64,000 nucleotides of DNA, from positions 1 through 64,000 of the IMG/VR virus record IMGVR_UViG_3300028581_000028, one strand, 5' to 3'. Numbering within the stretch: the first letter of the stretch is position 1; the number at the start of each line of letters is the position of its first letter. Under the pieces are notes generated by a model. The model ran no database searches. It saw nothing but the letters and a program-made list of their open reading frames with translations, and was not told where the DNA came from. Below are positions 56,971-63,759 of this stretch, in pieces. The DNA comes from a virus. A program made the translations under genes and the position numbers.

Positions 56971-57162
56971 TTATTTTTGGAACTGTAACGAATCTACTTC
57001 TTTAATGGTTAATTCAGAATAAACCATCTCCTTTGTTTGCGGAGATGATGCCATTGTATCAACCGCCCTTGCAACTGCGGTAACTATATTTACGGATGTA
57101 AAACTGGGTAATGCTACAAAAGCCCCAGTATCTAATTTAAATGTCGCACTATATATTTTCAT
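56971..57162 (-). CDS. Small beta-rich protein
   Basis: A 63-residue protein (MKIYSATFKLDTGAFVALP, then NIVTAVARAVDTMAS). It is a strand-helix-strand layout without cysteines. It overlaps the 57159 gene by 4 nt (ATGA). Function is unknown. Confidence 0.55.
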   Translation of the reverse strand: MKIYSATFKLDTGAFVALPSFTSVNIVTAVARAVDTMASSPQTKEMVYSELTIKEVDSLQFQK

Positions 57163-57344
57163 ATTTCTTTATTTTCATCAAACTTTGAATAAATCATTAC
57201 AGAAAAAAATATAAGTTGTATGTAAAAAACCCAGTACAACTTCATATTTACATAACTCCAGCCCAGCAACATCGATGTTGGTTCTGATTGAATTCTGGCA
57301 AAAACATCCTTTTTTAATCTTATTTGTTTTGTCCGTTTACGCAT
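57159..57344 (-). CDS. Small basic membrane protein
   Basis: A 61-residue protein. A strongly basic N-terminus (MRKRTKQIRLKKDVFARIQ) is followed by a hydrophobic segment (about 28-51, LGWSYVNMKLYWVFYIQLIFFSV-like). It overlaps the 56971 gene by 4 nt. A membrane-linked accessory is inferred. Confidence 0.55.
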   Translation of the reverse strand: MRKRTKQIRLKKDVFARIQSEPTSMLLGWSYVNMKLYWVFYIQLIFFSVMIYSKFDENKEI

Positions 57345-57842
57345 TTACACAAATATTAAAATTGATCCCTTATAAGCCCAGCGTTTTTGTACTTTAACCC
57401 ACCAGATATCGCTATCGTTTTTACGCAAACTATCTTTTATTGCCTTCGTAATGTTGTCTTCGTCTGGGGTGCTTTCGTGTGGCATCCCATTGTACTTTGC
57501 TTTTTTCTTTTCCGACCACCCATCTGGCATCGGAATAAAATAAACCGCCTCAAATACTTTAGGGAGTACAAAGCCCATAAGGTTCGCTTGGGCTATCATA
57601 TTTTTTTTAAAATAGAAGTACTCGGTGACAACTGGTCTCTGCCTCTTTTTCGGATCTTTATGATCGGGGTTTGTAAAAATGCGATCCCGATTTGTCATCC
57701 TTATCGCCCCCATCGGCACTATATCGAAAAGATAAAACTCTCTGCTCTGGTCAAGCACATATCTGGTTGCCAAAACCTCCAGACGTTTGCCCTTTTGGTG
57801 ATGACACTTGCCGAAACTATGTTTTATCCTTTTAACGACCAT
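57345..57842 (-). CDS. RusA-like Holliday-junction resolvase
   Basis: A 165-residue protein. TPDEDNITKAIKDSL at 125-139 matches the RusA core, in which a conserved PDxDN holds two metal-binding Asp residues (Asp127, Asp129 here). NDSDIWW (142-148) supplies the third acid, Asp143. MGAIRMTNRDRI (44-55) resembles the N-terminal RusA strand and loop, and VYFIPMPDGWSEKK precedes the core. It probably resolves recombination or replication junctions before packaging. Confidence 0.85.
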   Translation of the reverse strand: MVVKRIKHSFGKCHHQKGKRLEVLATRYVLDQSREFYLFDIVPMGAIRMTNRDRIFTNPDHKDPKKRQRPVVTEYFYFKKNMIAQANLMGFVLPKVFEAVYFIPMPDGWSEKKKAKYNGMPHESTPDEDNITKAIKDSLRKNDSDIWWVKVQKRWAYKGSILIFV

Positions 57843-57851
57843 TTTAACTCT

Positions 57852-58196
57852 TTATTTTTTTCTCCAAACACAAAAAGCAGTATCCCAAATCCAACCCATT
57901 TCTTCGGCTTTCTTTAACATATTATTGTAGCGATTTAGACAAACCATTTCGTTCTTTTCGTTGAATTGTTTTATAAACTCATCTTGGCTTATATTATCAC
58001 ATTTGATTGGCTCTTCTATCTGAAGACCATTTTGATATCTTGTAATTTTGTTTACATAATCCTTATTTTTTGATTTTTCAACATAAACAATATGGGCATT
58101 TGCCATAACCCGTATTGGTCGACCATCGATTTTTATAAAATCTGTTTTAATGTTTTCGTCAAACATATCTACATCAAGCATATCAGTAGTTTTCAT
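57852..58196 (-). CDS. Hypothetical small protein
   Basis: A 114-residue protein with FIKIDGRPIRVMANAHIVYV (strands), then EEPIKCDNISQDEFIKQFNE and a tryptophan-rich end (WIWDTAFCVWRKK). The DEFIKQF element resembles VDEFIVGF of the adjacent 58198 protein, so the two may be related. The function is unknown. Confidence 0.55.
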   Translation of the reverse strand: MKTTDMLDVDMFDENIKTDFIKIDGRPIRVMANAHIVYVEKSKNKDYVNKITRYQNGLQIEEPIKCDNISQDEFIKQFNEKNEMVCLNRYNNMLKKAEEMGWIWDTAFCVWRKK

Positions 58197-58197
58197 A

Positions 58198-58695
58198 TTA
58201 TCCTTTATAATTTACATTTCTACCGCTTAAGTTTTTTCCGTTTGCCTCTTCCCAAGCCCAGTACGATTGATTAGTAAACTCCCTAACAAATTCATCTGGG
58301 GTTTTTCCATATCTCTCTACCGTGTTTAAAAACTCCCCAGTCGTCCCATCTGACTGCGATATTTTCTCAATTGCAACGATATCCTCGCTGGTCTTTTTTG
58401 CGTTAATAACGATTGCATCTTTATCGGAGTGTATTAAAAAATCAAAGAACTTCAAATCTTTTTGGTTGACTTTTATGATATTTTTAAAGCCCACGATAAA
58501 TTCGTCTACGGGTATGCTATATTGCTCCATCGGGAATATAGGATGCGAGTACTGGCTGCCACTTTGCGATATGCCTTTTTGATAAACAAGGTCGCTATGA
58601 TTTTCTGCTTTTTCCAAAACCACAACCCAAGCATTAGGTTGAATTTCGATCTCGAAACCAAATACGTTTATTTTTTTTGTAAGCATTTTATTCAA
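58198..58695 (-). CDS. Hypothetical protein
   Basis: A 165-residue protein. Segments include NVFGFEIEIQPNAWVVVLEK and YSIPVDEFIVGFKNII, then TPDEFVREFTNQSYWAW near the end. The repeated DEF.xxF elements suggest an internal duplication. No catalytic motif is seen. It overlaps the 58688 gene by 8 nt. Confidence 0.55.
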   Translation of the reverse strand: MNKMLTKKINVFGFEIEIQPNAWVVVLEKAENHSDLVYQKGISQSGSQYSHPIFPMEQYSIPVDEFIVGFKNIIKVNQKDLKFFDFLIHSDKDAIVINAKKTSEDIVAIEKISQSDGTTGEFLNTVERYGKTPDEFVREFTNQSYWAWEEANGKNLSGRNVNYKG

Positions 58696-58894
58696 CTTTT
58701 AAAGGGATTTTAGCAATCTTTATTATACTGGCAACTATTTTACTCATACAGTCTTTACAAATATCATCGAGGTGTACAGATAAGTTTTTATCGCTGGAGT
58801 TGGTCATCCCTTGCATTTTCAAATAACCCTTGCCCTTTTTATTCTTGGTTATGTCCGCCCCACAAAGATCGCAATATGTGAATTCCTTTACCAT
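58688..58894 (-). CDS. Small zinc-finger-like protein
   Basis: A 68-residue protein. CDLCGADITKNKKGKGYLK (8-26) and LDDICKDCMSKIV (42-54) form a CxxC...CxxC pair, the layout of phage zinc fingers. The C-terminus has IIKIAKIPLKVE. Nucleic-acid or protein binding is likely. It overlaps the 58894 gene by 1 nt and the 58198 gene by 8 nt. Confidence 0.65.
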   Translation of the reverse strand: MVKEFTYCDLCGADITKNKKGKGYLKMQGMTNSSDKNLSVHLDDICKDCMSKIVASIIKIAKIPLKVE

Positions 58895-59043
58895 TATTTG
58901 CTATTTAATTCTTTTTTGATCAGCCTTTTTGATATAGCTCTTCTCTTGCCAGAAGTATATTGTTTCATCCAGCGTCTTACGTGTCCAGCCCACTCACCGT
59001 TAATAAAGGAATTTTGTTTATGTCCGACTCTTAATTTGCCCAT
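58894..59043 (-). CDS. Small basic protein (49 aa)
   Basis: A 49-codon gene from ATG (59043) to TAA, whose stop overlaps the next ATG (TAATG). It is basic (MGKLRVGHKQNSFINGEW, then KQYTSGKRRAISKRLIKK). Upstream, the AAATAAGTATG leader is followed by a two-codon mini-frame (ATG TGT TAA) before the gene's own ATG. The function is unknown; nucleic-acid binding is plausible. Confidence 0.6.
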   Translation of the reverse strand: MGKLRVGHKQNSFINGEWAGHVRRWMKQYTSGKRRAISKRLIKKELNSK

Positions 59044-59076
59044 AACTTAACACATACTTATTTATTTACAGTAAAT

Positions 59077-60345
59077 TTAAAACAATTTTCCTTGACTCAA
59101 AAATGTTTCGAGTCTTTTTTCTGCGATTTTACAATATTCTGCACTCATCTCGCTTCCGATGAATTTTCTATTTGACCGCAGTGCAACCTCTCCCGTGCTT
59201 CCAGTCCCCATAAATGGATCGTAAACAACACCGCCCTCGAATTCTGCTACACAACCGCAATCCGATAACTCAGTAATATACTCAGTTTCTCCCTTCTCGC
59301 TTGGCTTGTATTTTATGGTCGTCATCTGGGCATCGAAAGTATCATCAAATCCCAGTATCTCTTTAATAACAATCCAGTCCTCTGCAGTCGGGTAGCTCTC
59401 GCCACTAAACCAATGATGTGTGGCTTGGGATTGCATAGTAAACTCGATCTGCTCAACTGTTTGGCTACCCTTCCATTTTTTAAGGTACGCAACGATATCT
59501 TTTATTGCTGGAAGATCTCTTGCCTCGACCAGCCCAGACCTTTCTTGCACGGAATAAGGCTTCGATCTATCCCAAACTACGGTACCACGATCAGCATTAT
59601 CAAATAAGACTGGTTTTGATATTTTAAATCTCGGTTGTTTGCACTTAGAACATACAAATTCGGGACAACTGGATAACATTGGTTTGACCAGCAACGAGTC
59701 GTTATAACTGGCATAATGTTTATTCGGGCTGGGCTTTGTTGGGATATCCCAAAAGTCTGCTACATCACCGCAGTTTTTACCCTTTTCGCTTTGCCCTAAC
59801 CAGTCAACATCTCCGCTAAAATTATTTACGTTGCCCTTGCCATTGTATTTTATCCTATTAGCTCCACGATTATCAGCGTTTTTATGTCTATCCCTCACGG
59901 CATCTAAATCGAAAAAGTAATTTTCGCTTTTAACCATAAAGAAAAAGTACTCGTGTTTTTTCGAAAAGCGATCCGTTACGCTTTCTGGCATCGCATTGCG
60001 TTTTGCCCATACTACATCATTGCGAACTATCCAGCCACGATCCATACACCCGATTGCAAATCGATGAGGCAATAACAATAATCTTTTATCGCCATCGTAG
60101 GAATCCCCCATATTGATCCATACACTCCCAGTTGGCTTTAGTTTATCATAAAGCACATACATCATTTGCCAAAGATTTTCCAGATAAACGATAAAGCTAT
60201 GTTCTTGTCCCCATTGACCAGCGTACCCATAATCTCGTAGTTTCCAGTACGGAGGCGAGGTGATAACACAATCTAAAAAGTTATCGGGCATCCTACGAAG
60301 AGTTGCCAGACAAGGCTCATTATATATTTTGTTTAACTCCATCAC
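59077..60345 (-). CDS. Beta-class DNA methyltransferase (TSPPY)
   Basis: A 422-residue protein. Motif IV TSPPYW comes first (SPPY at 30-33) and motif I DPFMGTGST near the end (376-384), so it is a beta-class enzyme. The SPPY form is typical of N4-cytosine, less often N6-adenine, methylation. A CSKC...CGC pair suggests a zinc element in the target-recognition region. There is no linked endonuclease, so it probably protects the element's DNA from host restriction. Confidence 0.85.
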   Translation of the reverse strand: MMELNKIYNEPCLATLRRMPDNFLDCVITSPPYWKLRDYGYAGQWGQEHSFIVYLENLWQMMYVLYDKLKPTGSVWINMGDSYDGDKRLLLLPHRFAIGCMDRGWIVRNDVVWAKRNAMPESVTDRFSKKHEYFFFMVKSENYFFDLDAVRDRHKNADNRGANRIKYNGKGNVNNFSGDVDWLGQSEKGKNCGDVADFWDIPTKPSPNKHYASYNDSLLVKPMLSSCPEFVCSKCKQPRFKISKPVLFDNADRGTVVWDRSKPYSVQERSGLVEARDLPAIKDIVAYLKKWKGSQTVEQIEFTMQSQATHHWFSGESYPTAEDWIVIKEILGFDDTFDAQMTTIKYKPSEKGETEYITELSDCGCVAEFEGGVVYDPFMGTGSTGEVALRSNRKFIGSEMSAEYCKIAEKRLETFLSQGKLF

Positions 60346-60584
60346 CAGATCACGTTATTAGGTAATATTTCGCTACCGCTTTTTACATTTTGCTGAACCC
60401 CATTATTCCAAAATATTGCCTCGCAAGGAGTAACCATCTGGAAAGAGTCGCATCTAATAGCAGTACTTCGCTGGTTCATCCCAGTACCGTTAAGGATATT
60501 TAGGGTGTACCGCTTATCCTCTCTGGCACTCTCACACCCAAGTAACGTAAGAGATAATGCGAGTAAAAAGATTAATTTTTTCAT
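60342..60584 (-). CDS. Small lipoprotein
   Basis: An 80-residue protein. The signal peptide LIFLLALSLTLLGC has a good lipobox (LLGC, Cys17). The mature part is short and polar with CDSFQMVTPCEAIFW. It is presumably attached to the envelope. It overlaps the methyltransferase start by 4 nt and carries the AAATAAGTATG leader. It may act in superinfection exclusion or lysis (an outer-membrane spanin-like lipoprotein). Confidence 0.65.
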   Translation of the reverse strand: MKKLIFLLALSLTLLGCESAREDKRYTLNILNGTGMNQRSTAIRCDSFQMVTPCEAIFWNNGVQQNVKSGSEILPNNVIW

Positions 60585-60586
60585 AC

Positions 60587-60778
60587 TTATTTTAGTTGGT
60601 TTGATAATACTTTATCGACCTCGTCATCTGTAAGTTGGCTGGTTGTTTTATAGCCTTTTTTAATGCCATACTGGAGAACCTTTCTGACCTCCTCTTTTGT
60701 CATTGGCATCCCTTTGTGTTCAAATGCCTTCCAACTTTTGTTTATTTGCTGTAAAGCTCCTAAAATGTCCGCATCCAT
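60587..60778 (-). CDS. Hypothetical small helical protein
   Basis: A 63-residue protein (ILGALQQINKSWKAFEHKGM, then VRKVLQYGIKKGYKTTSQLT). It is a three-helix-like sequence that lacks Cys and membrane segments. It lies 2 nt from the lipoprotein gene. The function is unknown. Confidence 0.55.
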   Translation of the reverse strand: MDADILGALQQINKSWKAFEHKGMPMTKEEVRKVLQYGIKKGYKTTSQLTDDEVDKVLSNQLK

Positions 60779-60781
60779 ACT

Positions 60782-60853
60782 TTATTTTTTTTTAAATAAA
60801 ACACCCCAAATTACAAAGGTTAAAATCAAAACTATTTTCAGAGTATTGCTCAT
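60782..60853 (-). CDS. Possible 23-aa membrane peptide
   Basis: A 23-codon frame from ATG (60853) to TAA in the gap between the 60587 and 60859 genes. It is one hydrophobic helix (VLILTFVIWGVLFKKK). Small membrane peptides exist in phages, but the frame is too short to be sure. Confidence 0.35.
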   Translation of the reverse strand: MSNTLKIVLILTFVIWGVLFKKK

Positions 60854-60858
60854 ATCCT

Positions 60859-61107
60859 TTAATCCTTTTTATACTCATAAGTCCAATCGTCTGTATCGCC
60901 TTTCAAATACTTAAAGGCTTTCTTTTTCCAGATTTCTTTTTGCTTTGTCAACTCAACGGTCAAAGGAACATCTTTCCCAGCTCCAAACATCCCCTCTTTA
61001 TATCCGCAGTACGGACACCACCATTCGTAACCATCGTGTCTAAAAGTCCAAATTAATGGCACTTGCTTTTCGTGGCAATCGCAGATCTTGATTATTGGTT
61101 CGTTCAT
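60859..61107 (-). CDS. Small zinc-ribbon-like protein
   Basis: An 82-residue protein. CDCHEKQVPLIWTFRHDGYE and WWCPYCGYKEGMFG form a Cys/His pair that looks like a zinc ribbon. The C-terminal half is helical and charged (ELTKQKEIWKKKAFKYLKG). It may bind nucleic acid. Confidence 0.65.
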   Translation of the reverse strand: MNEPIIKICDCHEKQVPLIWTFRHDGYEWWCPYCGYKEGMFGAGKDVPLTVELTKQKEIWKKKAFKYLKGDTDDWTYEYKKD

Positions 61108-61126
61108 AATTTATCTTTGTTTTTGA

Positions 61127-61606
61127 TTAGGTAAAAGCAATATACGATAACCCCTCTTTTCTCAATTCATCGTGTAATATTTTACGCACACTGGTGTATT
61201 TAAAAACATTTATTAATTCGTAAAATAATTGTAGCGGAGGCATATCGAATATTTTGCCATCGTACTCGTAGTCATAACTTGCATATAAGTCAATGTTTTT
61301 GCCAGATATGAGAGGTCTTAACTTATTTGCAAAGGTTAAAACCCCAATCGTTAAACTTTCATCTCTATTATTGGCACTATCAAGTATAATAACCGCCATA
61401 TTTTGATAGTCCATTTCAAAGAATTCATCTTGAAACAAGTACGCTGACTGGTTGTTCCAAAAATACGAAACAAAATAATTCCAAGCCTTTGTTATTTTAT
61501 CAAAGTGTTCGCATTTAGTACCCTTAATATCCAAAGCTGAAGATTGAAAATAATAATCATTCTCTTTGTTATAATCTTTACTGTTTATTGGTCGTGATCT
61601 ATCCAT
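61127..61606 (-). CDS. Hypothetical protein
   Basis: A protein of 159 residues from the ATG at 61606 (MDRSRPINSKDYNKEN). An upstream in-frame ATG at 61699 would run deep into the 61617 gene, so the internal start is chosen. It is mixed alpha/beta with YYFQSSALDIKGTKCEHFDK, then DYQNMAVIILDSANNRDESL and a helical end. No catalytic motif is recognised. Confidence 0.6.
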   Translation of the reverse strand: MDRSRPINSKDYNKENDYYFQSSALDIKGTKCEHFDKITKAWNYFVSYFWNNQSAYLFQDEFFEMDYQNMAVIILDSANNRDESLTIGVLTFANKLRPLISGKNIDLYASYDYEYDGKIFDMPPLQLFYELINVFKYTSVRKILHDELRKEGLSYIAFT

Positions 61607-61616
61607 ATTCGTTTTA

Positions 61617-62030
61617 TTATCTTTTGTAATTGCGAGAATAAGACCAGCTAAATTCTTTCTGGTTTTGGAATTCTTTTTTATAATCGGTCTTCGGCACAAA
61701 TGCTTTCCCTATTTCTGTTTTTGTAACCCGTCCTAATCTAAAATTTTTAACTATTCTTTTTAATTCGGATACTGCTTTATCTAAACCAGTTTCTAAAACG
61801 TACCAGTAATTTGTCCTTACGAGATCATCAAAGGGCTTCCCAAATGCTGTTTCACGACCACCCCAAGTGCCAATTCCTTGCTGGAAAACAGAGTTACCAA
61901 AAGCGATTAACACCGCTTCGTACCTTTCCCAGTCATCGCTTGTACCATTTGACTTCATCGAGATTTCGATGTTAAATATTTTCTCGTATTGCTTTTTATT
62001 CTTCGCCATTTTGCCCGTTTTTGTTTTCAT
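61617..62030 (-). CDS. Hypothetical protein
   Basis: A 137-residue protein. Alternative starts are the ATG at 62030 (35-nt overlap with the 61996 gene) or at 62009 (14-nt overlap); the latter is closer to the spacing elsewhere. Segments include EISMKSNGTSDDWERYEAVL and GTWGGRETAFGKPFDDLVRT. The end is basic and aromatic (KEFSWSYSRNYKR). The function is unknown. Confidence 0.6.
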   Translation of the reverse strand: MKTKTGKMAKNKKQYEKIFNIEISMKSNGTSDDWERYEAVLIAFGNSVFQQGIGTWGGRETAFGKPFDDLVRTNYWYVLETGLDKAVSELKRIVKNFRLGRVTKTEIGKAFVPKTDYKKEFQNQKEFSWSYSRNYKR

Positions 62031-62220
62031 TATCTGCCAGTTTTTTTAATATTTTATTGCATTTTTTACAACTACAACGACTCTCTATAATCGTTGAATT
62101 TATGTATGGGTGCTTTTTGGAATATAACCCACAAGCAGTTACAAATCGGTGATGCCCGCTTTTTGTCCAGTCGTAGTCTGTATGATAATGTATTATTCCA
62201 AAAGGTAGTCTTCCACGCAT
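61996..62220 (-). CDS. Small zinc-finger-like protein
   Basis: A 74-residue protein. IESRCSCKKCNKILKKLAD (about 45-63) has a CxCxxC cluster next to a basic helix. HTDYDWTKSGHHRFVTACG precedes it with more His/Cys. The overall charge is positive. It is a likely small nucleic-acid-binding protein. Confidence 0.6.
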   Translation of the reverse strand: MRGRLPFGIIHYHTDYDWTKSGHHRFVTACGLYSKKHPYINSTIIESRCSCKKCNKILKKLADNENKNGQNGEE

Positions 62221-62235
62221 ATACTTATTTTTTTA

Positions 62236-62919
62236 TTATCCGAATAACGTTCCTTGACTTTGCATCCCAGCGAGTCGCTTTGCTCCAGCATTAAACCACT
62301 TGGGATCAAGTTCAGTCCCGATAAACTTTCTGCCCTCTTTATGACAAGCGACTGCAGTACTAAAGCTCCCCAAAAAACCATCAAATACCATATCGCCTTT
62401 ATTACTGCTATGTAGAATAATCCTACGGATTACATTATAATCTTTTTCGTGTGGATGGCTATTGACATCGTGTTGAACGTGATTCATTTTCCAGACGTTG
62501 CTTACATCATTGGAGTTGTACTTTGCCTTGCCCTTTTCGAGTACTAAACAGACCTCGTATTGATTTCTGAAACCATATCCCATCCCGATATTGTTTTTTA
62601 CTAAAATGCAAAGCATACGGTAATTAAATCCGTGTGCAATAGCATACTCTTTTATTTGGAAACAAAACTTGTGATTGCTGAATAAATAAAGACTGGTATC
62701 GTTTTTCATTTTCGGAAGTATTGCGTCCAAAAAACGATAATTGATACTCTCATCCTCGTTATTTAAAATCTCTTTAGAGTCCCTTCCATACCCGATTCCA
62801 TCCCCGTAAGGAGGATCAACGATTACGAGGTCAAGGCACTCGTTTGGCATTACCGCAATTAAGTCAAAGCAATCTGCTTGGAATACGGTGTTTTCTTTAA
62901 ATTCTATTTTATTTTCCAT
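62236..62919 (-). CDS. Beta-class DNA methyltransferase (DPPY, likely m6A)
   Basis: A 227-residue protein. Motif IV DPPYGDG comes first (DPPY at 35-38) and motif I DGFLGSFST at 180-188 near the end. This is a beta-class order with a DPPY typical of N6-adenine methylation. It is short for the family, with a small recognition region between the motifs. With the TSPPY enzyme at 59077 it gives the element two different base-methylation activities. Confidence 0.85.
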   Translation of the reverse strand: MENKIEFKENTVFQADCFDLIAVMPNECLDLVIVDPPYGDGIGYGRDSKEILNNEDESINYRFLDAILPKMKNDTSLYLFSNHKFCFQIKEYAIAHGFNYRMLCILVKNNIGMGYGFRNQYEVCLVLEKGKAKYNSNDVSNVWKMNHVQHDVNSHPHEKDYNVIRRIILHSSNKGDMVFDGFLGSFSTAVACHKEGRKFIGTELDPKWFNAGAKRLAGMQSQGTLFG

Positions 62920-63209
62920 AAATAATTATCAATAAATTCTTCATCCGTTTCTCTGATGTTTAACTTACATCCGCAATAATTCGCAAAGTCTAATAATAGC
63001 ACCTTACGACCAGCGTGATCGCCACGTTCAATTCTGTTTTTATCGATCTCCACGATCCTATCAACAAAAGAACGACTACCAACCCACCAGCTATGACCAT
63101 CCCATCGCATAATCTCCCAATCCGATGTGGATGGCTTCACCCAGTAGTATCCATTTTCTAAAACCATATCTTTAAGTTTAAATAGACACATCTTTTGAAA
63201 ATGCTTCAT
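62904..63209 (-). CDS. Hypothetical small protein
   Basis: A 101-residue protein. KLKDMVLENGYYWVKPSTSDW, then WDGHSWWVGS give a beta-rich, Trp/Tyr-rich first half, and HAGRKVLLLDFANYCGCKLN the second. It overlaps the downstream methyltransferase gene by 16 nt and the upstream 63178 gene by 32 nt. No function is recognised; it may regulate or recognise DNA for the methylase. Confidence 0.55.
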   Translation of the reverse strand: MKHFQKMCLFKLKDMVLENGYYWVKPSTSDWEIMRWDGHSWWVGSRSFVDRIVEIDKNRIERGDHAGRKVLLLDFANYCGCKLNIRETDEEFIDNYLWKIK

Positions 63210-63438
63210 ATAAATACCTTTTGCCGAGCTTTGTTAAAGTCCACTTTGTAGTCACCAGTCCCAGTTCCGCCACAATACATTTGGCAGTATTCCCAGTATG
63301 GTATCCAGAGGCACATTTGAGCAAAGCGTTTTTAACTACGTCACGCTTCGAGGTATCTCCGAAGTTTGCATTACCCCAAGCAGTGTTTAATTCCTCGTCT
63401 GATATTAACTTCTCTAATTCGCTGATATTGTTTTCCAT
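63178..63438 (-). CDS. Hypothetical small protein
   Basis: An 86-residue, mainly helical protein. It has SELEKLISDEELNTAWGNA, then RDVVKNALLKCASGYHTGN and TAKCIVAELGLV followed by LTKLGKRYLYEAF. The N..A...G..T...V..G layout resembles phage proteins of unknown role. It starts with the AAATAAGTATG leader and is preceded by the operator-like repeat at 63455-63484. Confidence 0.6.
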   Translation of the reverse strand: MENNISELEKLISDEELNTAWGNANFGDTSKRDVVKNALLKCASGYHTGNTAKCIVAELGLVTTKWTLTKLGKRYLYEAFSKDVSI

Positions 63439-63454
63439 ACTTATTTGTTTTATA

Positions 63455-63484
63455 TGCTATTTGAGTGCTATAATTAAATAGCAC
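63455..63484. promoter_or_regulatory. GTGCTAT inverted repeat, operator candidate
   Basis: An inverted repeat GTGCTAT (63465-63471), 6 nt, ATAGCAC (63478-63484) overlaps a wider TGCTATTT (63455-63462) / AAATAGCA (63476-63483) pair. Three copies of the TGCTAT half-site lie in 30 nt just upstream of the 63178 gene and downstream of the 63486 gene. It is likely a regulator-binding site; no clear -7 TAnnTTTG is seen here. Confidence 0.5.
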
Positions 63485-63485
63485 A

Positions 63486-63683
63486 TTAAAGATATTTACT
63501 TACACTATTTGCGGTCACCCCCCTTTTGACCAGCCCATCCTCAATCAGCTTGGTAAAAACACGGTAAGCGGAATTATATCCGCAACAACATTTTCTTTGA
63601 ATTAGCGAGATCGATATATCGTCCCCACTTTTAAATCGCAACAAAACTTCTTTTCTGTTTTTGGTATCTTGTTCTTGTTGCAT
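63486..63683 (-). CDS. FtsK-gamma-like winged-helix protein
   Basis: A 65-residue protein. Residues about 23-55 fit the FtsK gamma winged-helix pattern: ISISLIQRKCCCGYNSAY, then VFTKLIEDGLVKRG. In FtsK the domain binds KOPS sequences; free-standing versions occur in phages and plasmids. Here it could direct DNA translocation or act as a repressor. There is no ATPase domain, so it may work in trans with another protein. Confidence 0.65.
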   Translation of the reverse strand: MQQEQDTKNRKEVLLRFKSGDDISISLIQRKCCCGYNSAYRVFTKLIEDGLVKRGVTANSVSKYL

Positions 63684-63730
63684 TGCGGTAATACTATCGT
63701 GTTCTATACTGTTTTTTTTGATTTAAATTA

Positions 63731-63750
63731 GGCTGGGGATCGCCCCAGCC
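63731..63750 (-). terminator. Perfect 8-bp hairpin after the right-edge gene
   Basis: GGCTGGGG / CCCCAGCC with an ATCG loop. It lies 10 nt after the stop of the gene at 63760. On the minus strand it is followed by TAATTTAAATC, which is AU-rich with a short U-run, so a weak intrinsic terminator is likely. Confidence 0.55.
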
Positions 63751-63759
63751 CTCTTTTAA

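Noticed and set aside
61607-61699. The longer start of the 61127 gene at 61699.
   Set aside because: It would overlap the next gene by about 80 nt, while other overlaps in the window are mostly 35 nt or less. The ATG at 61606 has a better position.
59077-62919. A possible restriction-modification system formed by the two methyltransferases.
   Set aside because: No endonuclease-like gene lies next to either one; the genes between them are a lipoprotein and small zinc-finger-like or unknown proteins. Orphan methylases are more likely.
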